Shown piece by piece: positions 50,323 to 59,034 of a stretch of 64,000 nucleotides of DNA; the stretch's first letter is position 1; each line of letters opens with the position of its first letter. This stretch comes from Oceanobacillus_B kapialis (GTDB lineage: Bacteria; Bacillota; Bacilli; Bacillales; Amphibacillaceae). Below the pieces are notes generated by a model that was not told the origin of the DNA, searched no databases, and was given only the letters and a program-made list of their open reading frames with translations. The stretch is from NCBI RefSeq assembly GCF_042685265.1, contig NZ_JBHUMX010000040.1. One strand, 5' to 3'. The position numbers and the translations under genes are program-made.

Positions 50323-50889
50323 TTGGAAACTGGTATGATAGTTGCAGTAACCATCGCAGTGGTATTTATCCTATTTTTCATCTTGAGTTACAACAAAATG
50401 AAGAAGCAGGAAATAAATGTAGAAAACGCGTTTGGAGATTTGGATGTCTTTTTAATGAAACGTGTGGATGAGCTTGACAATCTTGTTCAGACTGCTCGAG
50501 TAGCGACAGATCAGGAAATGGAGATTCTGAACAGTGTTACTTCCTTAAGAACAGGCGTGGCTGAGGCCTCTAACATGGAGGAAAAAATAAAAGCCCATAA
50601 CACCTTACAACAGGAGATGCCTTCTATTATGGTGAACATGGAAAGTTATCCGGAAATTAAATTTAACGAGAACTACTTACACATCCAACGTTCTATTAAT
50701 AATATTGAGGAACAAATCCAAGCCGCAAGACGAAACTTTAATTCTCACACTGGAAAATATAATCAGCTTATTTCTACCTTCCCCCGTAATCTGCTTGCAA
50801 GTGCTTTTGGGTTTTCCAAAAAACCAATGTTTGAGACACCACCTGAAAAGAGAGAAAATGTAGATATGAAAGCTTTGTTTGACCGGTAA
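50323..50889 (+). CDS. LemA family protein
   Basis: The 188-residue protein has an N-terminal helix (about 5-25) and a LemA helical domain with VDELDNLVQTAR, YPEIKFNENYLHIQRSINNIEEQIQAARRNFN-type wording and an FPRNLLASAFGF segment. LemA proteins are membrane-anchored helical proteins of uncertain role. The start is TTG 50323, preceded by GAGGAGGAAGG. It is the second gene of the DUF3137-lemA unit, closed by a terminator. Confidence 0.88.
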   Translation: METGMIVAVTIAVVFILFFILSYNKMKKQEINVENAFGDLDVFLMKRVDELDNLVQTARVATDQEMEILNSVTSLRTGVAEASNMEEKIKAHNTLQQEMPSIMVNMESYPEIKFNENYLHIQRSINNIEEQIQAARRNFNSHTGKYNQLISTFPRNLLASAFGFSKKPMFETPPEKRENVDMKALFDR

Positions 50890-50895
50890 CAAAGT

Positions 50896-50946
50896 AAAAG
50901 CCGCGCTATTCGAATGGGTTAAAATCGAATAACACGGCTTTTTCTT
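50896..50946. terminator. Bidirectional terminator
   Basis: AAAGCCGCGCTATTCGA pairs with TCGAATAACACGGCTTT (two mismatches) and is followed by Ts. It lies between lemA and the convergent DUF421 gene. Confidence 0.8.
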
Positions 50947-51005
50947 TATCTTATAAGAGGAAAATTCAATTGGTCTTCCCAGCCTTTACATTTTCAGGAT
51001 GTTCA

Positions 51006-51686
51006 CTACTGCAATCGTTTGGGAGGGGTATTATCATGCTGCTTTTGTTGCACTTCGTGAAATAACCCTACACCATTCGCGTTAGCTTGTTGAATTTGCG
51101 CAGTTAAAGCTTGTAGTTGGTTGTGCAGCTGTGTGACTTCCTGTGTTGGTGTCACCGTTTGTAGGTAAGCCTTAATATCATCTGCCAATTGTTGAAACTC
51201 TTTTTTTGTAACTGGTTGAGAATCTGGCTTGAGAATAAAACCCACTTGGCCATTTGGCTCCAATGTCGCCCACTGCACATCATTAATGTTTTGCACATTT
51301 TGTTGTCGCAGATTCATCTCTAATTGATCCACTGTTAGCCGGAGCTTCTTTAGATTTTTCTCTTGAATAACCCCTTCCTTAATAAGGGTCTTTGATTTTC
51401 CTGTAATAAGATTTTCAAATAAGTCCCCTTTAATTTGAATAAATTCCATAACAATTAAGGTCAGAACCAGTACTGTACCTACACCAAGCGTCACCCATAT
51501 ATCTTCTCCAGCTAATGGCTGTATAAGAAGGGAACCTATGCCAATCATAATAACCGTTTGGGCTAGAGTCATTTGTGAAATCGATTTTCTTCCGGCAATT
51601 CTTAGAAGAAATGTTCCACCTATTACAATAATGACGGACTTCCAAATCCAATCCCATTCCATATTTAACAACTCCATTCTTGGCAT
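51006..51686 (-). CDS. DUF421 membrane protein (YetF/YdfS-like)
   Basis: The 226-residue protein has three N-terminal helices and a cytoplasmic DUF421 domain (about 90-175) with LRLTVDQLEMNLRQQNV and VQWATLEPNGQVGFIL. A Gln-rich C-terminal coil (about 190-226) is unusual in length. The start may be ATG 51686 or the internal ATG 51662, which has GGAG upstream. It follows asnB by 36 bp and is probably the last gene of the sigma/anti-sigma/asnB unit. Relatives have been tied to spore or envelope properties. Confidence 0.82.
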   Translation of the reverse strand: MPRMELLNMEWDWIWKSVIIVIGGTFLLRIAGRKSISQMTLAQTVIMIGIGSLLIQPLAGEDIWVTLGVGTVLVLTLIVMEFIQIKGDLFENLITGKSKTLIKEGVIQEKNLKKLRLTVDQLEMNLRQQNVQNINDVQWATLEPNGQVGFILKPDSQPVTKKEFQQLADDIKAYLQTVTPTQEVTQLHNQLQALTAQIQQANANGVGLFHEVQQKQHDNTPPKRLQ

Positions 51687-51722
51687 TAGTTTGACGCATA
51701 TCTCGAATATTATGCTGGCTCA

Positions 51723-53627
51723 TTAGGAAGTCATTCTGGCTGGATTTGCACCTGTAATAACTCCGGACATATCATATGCTTGTTCAATAAAGACCTGATG
51801 CCACTGCATAAACATTAATATCGTCCACAGCTTACGTGAATAATCCTTCTTTCCTGTCGCATGTGTATCCAATAATTCCAGGGCAACCTGTTTGTTTATC
51901 ATGTAAGTACTCTCGCTATCGTTTATAAGTTTTTTCGCCCAAGAATATAACTCGTTTCGCAACCAGAACTTAATGGGAACTGGGAAACCCAACTTCTTTC
52001 GATTCACGACATGTCCTGGTACGATTTCCTCTGCCGCTTTTCTTAGCAGGGCCTTGGTAGTGCCTGAGGTAAAGTTGCTTTTAACTGGAAGTCTCCTGGC
52101 AATCTCAAATACGTCTGTATCTAAAAATGGTACCCGAAGCTCAAGTGAATGAGCCATCGTCATTTTATCTGCTTTTAATAAAATATCCCCTGGCAGCCAT
52201 GTGTGTATATCGACATACTGCATTTGATTAACTTTATGGAAGGTCTTGGCGTATTCATAAAGTGCTGATGTCCACTTCTCATATTTAGCCTCTTTGTGAT
52301 AACGCTTTAATAATTGCTCTTTCTCTTCCTCCTCAAATATTTTTGCGTTGCCAATATACCTTTTTTGTAAATCTGTTGTACCTCTTTCTAAAAAGCTCTT
52401 TCCTTTCATCCCTTCTGGAAAAATGGCAGCAAGCTTATTTAGAATACGAAGAAGTGGTTTTGGCATATAATCAAAGTACTTTAAGGACAATGGCTCACGA
52501 TAGATGGAATATCCTCCAAAAAGTTCATCCGCTCCTTCGCCAGAAAGAACCGCTTTGACATGTTTGCCAGCCTCTTGTGCCACAAAATATAGCGGAATAC
52601 AAGCAGGATCTGCCAGTGGGTCATCCATATGCCACATAATGGCAGGCAGTGCATTGACGTAGTCTTCAGCGGTTATAATGCTAGAATAATTCTTCACTCC
52701 CATCTCTTTCGCACTTTGCTTTGCAACATCTATCTCCGAATAGCCATCTACCTTAAAGCCAACGGAAAATGTTTTGAGATCAGGGTTAACCTCTTTTGCT
52801 AATGCCACAATAAACGTGGAATCAATCCCACCAGATAAAAAGGCTCCTAGTGGGGCATCGCTTTGCATATGTTTTTCAACAGAGTCAGCCAGGACATCGT
52901 GAATCGACCGTATTATTTGCCGTTCATTCCCACTCACAGGTTCAAAAGTTGCATGAAAATAGCGTTGTTTTTTTATTGGCTCCCTCCATTCTTTCACGAA
53001 ATAGTGCCCCGGCTCTAATCGCTGGATTCCTTCTGTCAAGCTCATTGGGTCTGGTACATACTGAAAAGACATATAATGCTGTAACGCTCTTTCATTTATG
53101 ATGTATTGTTGTGTTAAATAGTTAATGCTCTTTTTCTCTGAAGCCATGATAAGCTCTCCGTCACTCTCATAATAGTAGAATGGTTTTATACCAAATGAGT
53201 CTCTTGCACCGTATAAAATCTTTTCACGGCTATCCCAAATAATGATTGCGAACATTCCTCTTAACTCCCTAAAAGCTTTTACCCCATATTCTATAAACAT
53301 GGCTCCAATTACTTCGGTATCCGATGTTGTGTTGAAATGGTGTCCTTTCTCCTCTAATTGGTTTCGCAATTGCTTAAAGTTATAGACCTCTCCATTAAAG
53401 ACCATCCAAAAACGGCCGTCACCAAACTCCCATGGTTGCTGACCGTTCTCATGATCTAGTAAACTCAACCGCCTAAACGATAGAGCTACCATTGAATCAT
53501 GATAAAACCCCTTTTCATCTGGTCCTCGATGATTGATTAAATCACTGCTTTTCTTTATTTCTTTTAAATGTTCCTCACAAAAGTGTCCTTCTTTTTCTTT
53601 TAATAATACCCCTACAAAACCACACAT
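51723..53627 (-). CDS. asnB: Asparagine synthetase (glutamine-hydrolysing) AsnB-like
   Basis: The 634-residue amidotransferase has N-terminal nucleophile Cys2 (MCGFVGV), the glutaminase motifs NHRGPDEKG and FNGEVYN, and the PP-loop synthetase motif LSGGIDST (about 264). AVLSGEGADELFGGY and KMQYVDIHTWLPGD-type segments match B. subtilis AsnB closely. AsnB has been implicated in amidating meso-diaminopimelate of peptidoglycan as well as making asparagine. It starts 13 bp after the anti-sigma gene, with AAAGGGGG in the gap, so it appears to belong to the ECF sigma operon. Confidence 0.88.
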   Translation of the reverse strand: MCGFVGVLLKEKEGHFCEEHLKEIKKSSDLINHRGPDEKGFYHDSMVALSFRRLSLLDHENGQQPWEFGDGRFWMVFNGEVYNFKQLRNQLEEKGHHFNTTSDTEVIGAMFIEYGVKAFRELRGMFAIIIWDSREKILYGARDSFGIKPFYYYESDGELIMASEKKSINYLTQQYIINERALQHYMSFQYVPDPMSLTEGIQRLEPGHYFVKEWREPIKKQRYFHATFEPVSGNERQIIRSIHDVLADSVEKHMQSDAPLGAFLSGGIDSTFIVALAKEVNPDLKTFSVGFKVDGYSEIDVAKQSAKEMGVKNYSSIITAEDYVNALPAIMWHMDDPLADPACIPLYFVAQEAGKHVKAVLSGEGADELFGGYSIYREPLSLKYFDYMPKPLLRILNKLAAIFPEGMKGKSFLERGTTDLQKRYIGNAKIFEEEEKEQLLKRYHKEAKYEKWTSALYEYAKTFHKVNQMQYVDIHTWLPGDILLKADKMTMAHSLELRVPFLDTDVFEIARRLPVKSNFTSGTTKALLRKAAEEIVPGHVVNRKKLGFPVPIKFWLRNELYSWAKKLINDSESTYMINKQVALELLDTHATGKKDYSRKLWTILMFMQWHQVFIEQAYDMSGVITGANPARMTS

Positions 53628-53640
53628 CCTTGCTCCCCCT

Positions 53641-54411
53641 TTAGTTTACTATTTCGAAACTCTCCAGCATGTAATCAAACCGGGCGCCGTGCCCCTCAGC
53701 CGCTTCAAGGAAATAAACCTGTTTGATCACAAAGACCTGCCCTTCTTGTGTATCTGTCACATAATATCTGTGTACAGGTGTATCCCATTGATGCCCTGTT
53801 TTGCCGGATTCATTTGTTGTTTCCTCGCCCATTCCGTGAATAACCTCTGCTTGGATAGGTTCGGACACACTTTCCTGTCTAACTACTTCCATTCCATCTG
53901 TTTCTATTTCTTGCTCAATTTCTTGTAAGACTTTCTCTGTAGTTGTAGTTTCTTTTCTTGTTATTTCCATATAGACATCGGGATATCCTTCTCCAAGCGG
54001 CTCTTTTGTTTCAATTCGATCCACTTTTTCACCCTTCACCATTTTGTAACGCTGTTCATCCACATAGATGACATATCGTAATGCCTCATTCACCTCAAGC
54101 TGGGTATCACTCTTCTCCTTCTGCCCTTCTATTTCAATTTCTTCCTGTTTTTCTTCCACAAACATATCTCTTAGGTGCTGAATCATGGCTTGACCAGTGT
54201 TCGTCATAAGACCGAGTACGAGGACTAAGATCACCGCTGCAGCTCCGAGTGTTGCGAAGACATTTTTTCTATAATGCTTAGGTTTCGGCTTTGAAGCGAA
54301 AAGACTGCGATTAATTCGTTCCCAGGTCTCGTCTTTAAGATTTGTGTCTACTTTCGTGGCGTGCTCTAATCCTTTTCGTAACCTGTCATCGAACTCCTGA
54401 TTATTACGCAT
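53641..54411 (-). CDS. Putative anti-sigma factor, single-pass membrane protein
   Basis: The 256-residue protein has a cytoplasmic N-terminus of about 50 residues, one helix (about 54-76) and a large, acidic extracytoplasmic domain with many Glu and Thr. It has no zinc anti-sigma HxxxCxxC motif. Position directly after an ECF sigma gene with an 8-bp overlap (ATGCGTAA) and the topology support an anti-sigma role. ATG 54411 follows GGGGGG at eight bases. The sensed signal is unknown. Confidence 0.75.
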   Translation of the reverse strand: MRNNQEFDDRLRKGLEHATKVDTNLKDETWERINRSLFASKPKPKHYRKNVFATLGAAAVILVLVLGLMTNTGQAMIQHLRDMFVEEKQEEIEIEGQKEKSDTQLEVNEALRYVIYVDEQRYKMVKGEKVDRIETKEPLGEGYPDVYMEITRKETTTTEKVLQEIEQEIETDGMEVVRQESVSEPIQAEVIHGMGEETTNESGKTGHQWDTPVHRYYVTDTQEGQVFVIKQVYFLEAAEGHGARFDYMLESFEIVN

Positions 54412-54940
54412 CCGCAGCACCCCCCATAACCGTTTTTAATTTCCCACGTGCCTTAAAGAGGCGAGATTTCACTGTGTTTAGATTCAAATCCAGCATTTCA
54501 GCAATTTCCTTTTCCGAAAAATTATTGACATACTTTAGAATTAAGACCGTACGATGATGTTCATCAAGCTTCTCTAGTGCGATCTCCAATTCCTCATAGT
54601 CGCCTTCATGTTCTGTTGTCGAAGAAAGGGAATCAAGTATTTCTTCTGTTTCTATACTGACTGCATGCTTCGATTTCTTTCCAATATACCGCCTTGCTTC
54701 GTTTAGTAATAATTGATAAAACCACGGTTTAAATGGTTTTTTTATATCAAACTGGTGGATATTTCGGTAAAGTTTAAGGAATACTTCCTGTACGATATCA
54801 GCAGCATCAGCCTGATTACGTGTAATCCCATATGCTGTCCGGAGAGAATAATCAGCGTACAGGTCATACAATTTTTTAAAGGCTCGCTGATCGCCTTTTT
54901 TAATTTTCTTTATAAGCTTGCTTTCTCTGTCTAGCGCCAA
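54404..54940 (-). CDS. ECF-type RNA polymerase sigma factor
   Basis: The 178-residue sigma-70 family protein has region 2 (about 12-85; DQRAFKKLYDLYADYSLRTAY, ADIVQEVFLKLYRNI) and region 4 (about 115-170; LILKYVNNFSEKEIAEMLDL, TVKSRLFKARGKL). It directs a small regulon, probably including its own operon through the promoter at 54976-55004. It is cotranscribed with a membrane anti-sigma, asnB and probably a DUF421 gene, suggesting an envelope stress response. Confidence 0.9.
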   Translation of the reverse strand: MALDRESKLIKKIKKGDQRAFKKLYDLYADYSLRTAYGITRNQADAADIVQEVFLKLYRNIHQFDIKKPFKPWFYQLLLNEARRYIGKKSKHAVSIETEEILDSLSSTTEHEGDYEELEIALEKLDEHHRTVLILKYVNNFSEKEIAEMLDLNLNTVKSRLFKARGKLKTVMGGAADA

Positions 54941-54975
54941 CAGTCATCCCCCTTTTTAGAAGACCTTCTACTCTA

Positions 54976-55004
54976 TATACCTGAAAACTCTTCGAAAAGT
55001 TTTC
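54976..55004 (-). promoter_or_regulatory. Candidate ECF autoregulatory promoter
   Basis: On the minus strand, GAAAACTTTT (54995-55004) is followed by GGTATA (54976-54981), with 17 bp between GAAAAC and GGTATA. This is the general ECF form (AAC-type -35, GTATA-type -10). The -35 lies in a near-palindrome. Confidence 0.5.
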
Positions 55005-55144
55005 GTCCTTTAAAATTTTTATGAAATGTGGCCAAGTTTATATGTCTCTTTATGCCATTAGAGACGTTTATATACGTGGTAGTTTCCAGTGGATCACTTA
55101 CGATAGCTGGCCTATTCTTAAATAAAGGGCACCTGTAAAATCCC

Positions 55145-55191
55145 ACAAAAAAACTGCCATAATAAGCATGTACACTTATCATGACAGTTTT
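55145..55191 (-). terminator. Terminator of the ParM/ParR operon
   Basis: On the minus strand, AAAACTGTCATGATAAG pairs with CTTATTATGGCAGTTTT and is followed by Ts, directly past the ParR-like stop. Confidence 0.88.
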
Positions 55192-55728
55192 CTATTTATT
55201 CATGCTCGCGAAGAAATCACCGAGTGGATCTTCTTCCTCTATTTCCTGCTCTGTAGTATTTGTCTGCTCTAACTCCAACCCATCCATATCTAAATCATCT
55301 AGATCAAACTCAAGCTCTTTGGAATTAGGTTGCTCCACTTTTACCGGTTCAACTGACGATTCAGGTATCGCCGGCTCTTCCTCCAAGCTATAGGCATCGC
55401 GATTAAGTGAAGCGAGTAGTGTGGTAGCTCGCATTGGGTCACTTAATAATTGATATATAAGGCTCCCAATCAGTGCTTCAGAGTGCTCGTGCTTTAACCA
55501 GCTCTTTTGTTCTTTTGTTAATTTTTGCGGGAGGGGAACAGTAATCGTTTCCCGCTCCCTCGTTTGATTTTCATTTAACCCGTTAAGTACGAACTGAGCA
55601 ATCTCGCTCGAGAAATTTCTTCGTGCAGTTTCTTTTAAATGCTGAAGCTGTTTTAAAAGATAATCCGGTGTATCTGAAGGCACACGGAATGTGATCGACT
55701 GCCCTCTTTCAATCTTTTTGTTCGTCAT
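55192..55728 (-). CDS. ParR-like ribbon-helix-helix adaptor
   Basis: The 178-residue protein has an N-terminal ribbon-helix-helix-like region (about 8-52; SITFRVPSDTP, then LKETARRNFSSEIAQFVLNGL), a helical middle and a very acidic C-terminal tail (about 140-172) ending GDFFASMNK. It begins 9 bp after the ParM-type actin gene, GGTGAGGAT being its ribosome binding site. In plasmid type II systems such a protein binds the centromere and the end of the actin filament, and the acidic tail would be the filament contact. The assignment rests on context and RHH pattern. Confidence 0.75.
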   Translation of the reverse strand: MTNKKIERGQSITFRVPSDTPDYLLKQLQHLKETARRNFSSEIAQFVLNGLNENQTRERETITVPLPQKLTKEQKSWLKHEHSEALIGSLIYQLLSDPMRATTLLASLNRDAYSLEEEPAIPESSVEPVKVEQPNSKELEFDLDDLDMDGLELEQTNTTEQEIEEEDPLGDFFASMNK

Positions 55729-55737
55729 ATCCTCACC

Positions 55738-56916
55738 CTATTTTGCTTTGGCTGTGGTAGTTGCTTCTTCTTTTACATTTTCTTTCTCTGTTTTTCTAAC
55801 AAAGTCTGTAACTAACTTGTAGTAGGCGTTTGCCATCATCCAAATACTTTCATTTTCATCCTCGAAAAACTCGATATTATAGCCATCAAGCTTATTGTTT
55901 AATGCCTTTATATAATCCTTAAGGACAGCAGATCCGCCTCCGACAAAGTAGCAAATTTCTGATTGAGAATTCTTTGCCCACACATTGCGCAGGAAGCGAT
56001 ATTCTTTTTTAGCTAGCTCGAGGAGTATATGATCGGTAATATCATGGACGTTTGTTCTGCTTCCTTTAACCATAATATGATGTCTGTCATTATTTCTTGT
56101 GATAATGTCGACTACATCCCTGCGGCTATCCAACTCTACGCCATGCTTGGTTCGAATTTCTTCACGAATTTGCTCTAAAGACTCAGACACTCCAAGATTA
56201 AAACCTTGAGCTTTATCATCATCTACATTACGGTTACGGATAACTGCTATATCTGTTGATAAACCACCAATATCCTGGATAAGAATTTGCTTATCAATAA
56301 GTTCCTTGTTAATCACATTAAGGTCATTATCCATAATTAGATTGACGTAAGCTGCAAAGCCTTCCGGATAAACCTTCACTTCATCAAATTTGATGTTCAC
56401 TTTTTTCCCTTGGTGCTTTGGCGTAACTAAAAATTCAATTTGATGGACAGAGCCTAGAAGTTGAGACCTGTAGCCAACATCCTTTCCTTCCTTCACTTCA
56501 CGTAGTGGCAGACCTGTACCTAATGTGTAATTCGCATCCACGACATCATTTTTTCCTGCTTTAAACGCTCCTGATTCGACTGCATCGAGTGCGATGGAAG
56601 CAAATAACATGACAAGCGTTTGATCCTCCTCTGATTTATTACTGCCAGGATCAAGCTCTGTAGAGTTATTAGTTTTCGTTGCTAGATTTCCAACACGATA
56701 AACGACGTTGTTCTCCTCTAAGGCAGGGGAGTGTACGCGGATATGTATATTATCTAATACACTTTTATCATCCAACTCTTCAATCCCGATAACTGGACGG
56801 TCTTCCATGTCCTGTGCAACCACATTTGGAATATAGACTTCATTTTCCATTTTTCCAAAGTTTGCTTTCAAGGCATCATTTCCTACATCCACTGCTGCGA
56901 TTCTTGATTTTGTCAT
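55738..56916 (-). CDS. ParM/Alp7A-type bacterial actin (plasmid segregation ATPase)
   Basis: The 392-residue actin-like ATPase has phosphate-1 AAVDVGNDALKANFG (about 7-21), phosphate-2 LIQDIGGLSTDIAVI (about 212-226, Asp215) and the adenosine motif FVGGGSAVLKDY (about 324-335). It belongs to the ParM/StbA class, nearer to Bacillus plasmid ParM and Alp7A than to MreB. It should polymerise with ATP and push DNA bound by the ParR-like partner. AAAAGGAG precedes the ATG. The Lys/Glu/Thr/Ala-rich tail (about 375-392) is unusual. All surrounding genes look chromosomal. Confidence 0.88.
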   Translation of the reverse strand: MTKSRIAAVDVGNDALKANFGKMENEVYIPNVVAQDMEDRPVIGIEELDDKSVLDNIHIRVHSPALEENNVVYRVGNLATKTNNSTELDPGSNKSEEDQTLVMLFASIALDAVESGAFKAGKNDVVDANYTLGTGLPLREVKEGKDVGYRSQLLGSVHQIEFLVTPKHQGKKVNIKFDEVKVYPEGFAAYVNLIMDNDLNVINKELIDKQILIQDIGGLSTDIAVIRNRNVDDDKAQGFNLGVSESLEQIREEIRTKHGVELDSRRDVVDIITRNNDRHHIMVKGSRTNVHDITDHILLELAKKEYRFLRNVWAKNSQSEICYFVGGGSAVLKDYIKALNNKLDGYNIEFFEDENESIWMMANAYYKLVTDFVRKTEKENVKEEATTTAKAK

Positions 56917-56969
56917 AATAGAAAATCTCCTTTTTATATAGTAGGGAAATATAATAATAGGTCAGCAAA

Positions 56970-56985
56970 TCCATTGCTTAATGGA
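56970..56985 (-). promoter_or_regulatory. Inverted repeat before the ParM-type gene
   Basis: TCCATT-GCTT-AATGGA is a 16-bp hairpin or operator about 55 bp before the actin gene. ParR-like proteins often repress their own operon, so it is a candidate site. Confidence 0.3.
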
Positions 56986-57060
56986 CAATTTCACTATACC
57001 TAATTATATTTACCGTAATTACTAGGTTAATAGTTTTCTTGAAAAATAGCAATCCGACTA

Positions 57061-57195
57061 TTTTCGTATTCTTTTTCGTTTACATGTACGCAATTTTGCA
57101 TTCACCTCCAACCCAATATGTATACGCCTTTGTACACTTGTTTACAAATATGCATTCTTTTGTATTCGAAATTGTTTACAAGTATACGGACCACG
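57061..57195. repeat. Motif-rich AT region, candidate parC-like centromere
   Basis: This non-coding stretch contains repeated short elements: TTTACA at 57079, 57141 and 57175; TTTGTA at 57129 and 57159; and several TAYRC-like steps (ATGTACGC, ATGTATACGC, ATATGCATTC, AAGTATACGG). The elements are variable. Placement directly upstream of the actin gene matches parC in plasmid parCMR systems. No other function for the stretch is visible. Confidence 0.4.
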
Positions 57196-57222
57196 CAAAC
57201 ATAATTTTCTAAGTGAATTAAT

Positions 57223-57248
57223 GACTAACTTGTAAATAATCCGGGTAT
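57223..57248 (+). promoter_or_regulatory. Candidate sigma-B promoter of the symporter gene
   Basis: GACTAA (57223-57228) and GGGTAT (57243-57248) are 14 bp apart. The -10 is perfect and the -35 matches GTTTAA at four of six. Confidence 0.4.
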
Positions 57249-57284
57249 CGAAAAAAAATAACAAATTACATTGGAGTTGAAAAC

Positions 57285-58679
57285 ATGGCAGCATTTGAAG
57301 AATTTATTGCAAACATATCCGACTTTTTTTGGACTTATGTATTATCTATCCTTTTAATTGCTACAGGTTTGTTGTATACGTTCCGATTAAAGTTCTTTCA
57401 GTTTAGGATGTTTGGTCACATTCTAAAAAGGACAATTGGACAAATTTTTAAAAAGAATCAAGCAAAGGGAACGATTACCCCTTTCCAGGCATTTACTTCT
57501 GCTCTCGCCTCCACAGCTGGCGCAACCAATATTGTTGGTGTGCCTGTAGCCATCTCACTTGGTGGGCCCGGTGCACTATTTTGGATGTGGATGGTGGCTT
57601 TAATAGGTATGGCGACAAGATACAGTGAAATAGTACTTGGTATGAAATACAGAGAAAAAAATGAAAATGGTGAATGGGTAGGTGGCCCACAGTACTATAT
57701 TCGCAAAGCATTAGGTTGGAAAGTTGTTGCCACTTTATTTGCGGTGTTTCTAATGCTGGAAGTTGTGCCAAGTGTTATGGTACAAACAAATTCCATTGCC
57801 ACTCAGCTACAAGGCGCATTTAATTGGCCCGTACAAGCAACAGGAATAGGCGTCCTTATTGTAATTGCAATGATCATCTTTGGTGGTATAAAACGTATTG
57901 CCAAAGTCACGGATAAAATTGTCCCTTTTATGGTCCTAACCTACCTTACCTTAGCTTTAATTGTCATTTTCGCAAATGTAGGTCAATTAGGTAACGTATT
58001 CAGTCTCATTTTTACACATGCATTCACACCAATCTCTGCTTCTGGCGGGTTTGCCGGCGCAGCAATTGCCCAAGCAATTCGCTGGGGAATCGCCCGCGGG
58101 TTATATTCCAATGAAGCTGGCTTAGGTACTGGACCAATCGCTCACGCACCAGCACAAACTGACCACCCTTCTAAACAGGCCTTTTGGGGTGTATTCAGCG
58201 TCTTTGTTGATACCATTGTTATTTGTACTGTTTCCGGGATTCTCGTACTTGTAACAGGGGCATGGACTAAAGTAGAACCAGCAAATGCATCCAGCATGAT
58301 CACCGTTGCCTTTTCAGATTTCTATGGTTCCACATTTGGAGGAGTTTTCGTAGCAATCTTCCTTCTGTTTTTTGTTATTACAACCATCGGCATCCTTATT
58401 TTCTTTGGGGAAAAGCAGGCAGAATTTTTATCAGGTTTAACAGCAGCAAAAGCTATGCGGATTGTATATTTAATTGCTATTTATATTGGAGCAATTGGAG
58501 GCTTACAATTTGTTTGGCAGTTCCTAGATCTAATGCTCGCCTTTGTAGTAATCTGTAACGTCATTCCCTTGCTATTTCTTAGCAAAGAAGTCAAAAACAT
58601 TACTGATGACTATGTATACCGCTTGTATAAGAAAAATGGCGGGGAGCCGCGGGTTACACTCTTTGAAGATAAAGAGTAA
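57285..58679 (+). CDS. Sodium/alanine symporter family protein (AGCS)
   Basis: The 464-residue carrier has about 11 helices and the AGCS signature GATNIVGVPVAISLGGPGALFWMW (split across about 86-109), with the EAGLGTGPIAHA segment in the second half. It imports alanine or glycine with sodium, like B. subtilis AlsT and YrbD. It ends in a long terminator. TTGGAG precedes the ATG. It is divergent from the ParM/ParR unit and shares the upstream region with the candidate centromere. Confidence 0.9.
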   Translation: MAAFEEFIANISDFFWTYVLSILLIATGLLYTFRLKFFQFRMFGHILKRTIGQIFKKNQAKGTITPFQAFTSALASTAGATNIVGVPVAISLGGPGALFWMWMVALIGMATRYSEIVLGMKYREKNENGEWVGGPQYYIRKALGWKVVATLFAVFLMLEVVPSVMVQTNSIATQLQGAFNWPVQATGIGVLIVIAMIIFGGIKRIAKVTDKIVPFMVLTYLTLALIVIFANVGQLGNVFSLIFTHAFTPISASGGFAGAAIAQAIRWGIARGLYSNEAGLGTGPIAHAPAQTDHPSKQAFWGVFSVFVDTIVICTVSGILVLVTGAWTKVEPANASSMITVAFSDFYGSTFGGVFVAIFLLFFVITTIGILIFFGEKQAEFLSGLTAAKAMRIVYLIAIYIGAIGGLQFVWQFLDLMLAFVVICNVIPLLFLSKEVKNITDDYVYRLYKKNGGEPRVTLFEDKE

Positions 58680-58696
58680 CACTATCGCAAAAGCCC

Positions 58697-58741
58697 TAAA
58701 AACGTACACCAGTCTTTTTTGAAGACAGTGTACGTTTTTTC
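58697..58741 (+). terminator. Terminator after the symporter gene
   Basis: AAAAACGTACAC pairs with GTGTACGTTTTT, extended by AGTCTT/AAGACA inside. T-run follows. The rest of 58742-58935 shows nothing clear. Confidence 0.88.
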
Positions 58742-58935
58742 TTGCACTTATGCATTGGTTCTTACTTTCAAAAGTTAATAGAAATACAGCAAAGGGGAAA
58801 TTTCTCTTTTTACTATTACGTCAATGCACACTCCTAAGGATAGTATCCTCTCCCAGCTGCTATTGCTTCTATTATATGTAGTGTCTTCCTCTAGCCCTCA
58901 GATCCCTCCTTTAGAAAAACCTTCCTTAAGTATTC

Positions 58936-58984
58936 GTAAAAAAAGCCGGGCGATTATCTGCACTAGTTCGGAAAATCGCCCGGT
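58936..58984 (-). terminator. Terminator after katE
   Basis: On the minus strand, CCGGGCGATT and AATCGCCCGG form a 10-bp stem, followed by CTTTTTTT. Confidence 0.9.
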
Positions 58985-59034
58985 TCTCGGTTTGGTTAAA
59001 CCCTATCATTCTATTATTTTTCAGTTCATTACGA

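Noticed and set aside
54973..55182. A 69-codon minus-strand frame upstream of the sigma factor
   Set aside because: It overlaps the ECF promoter and the ParM/ParR terminator, and no Shine-Dalgarno or family pattern was seen.
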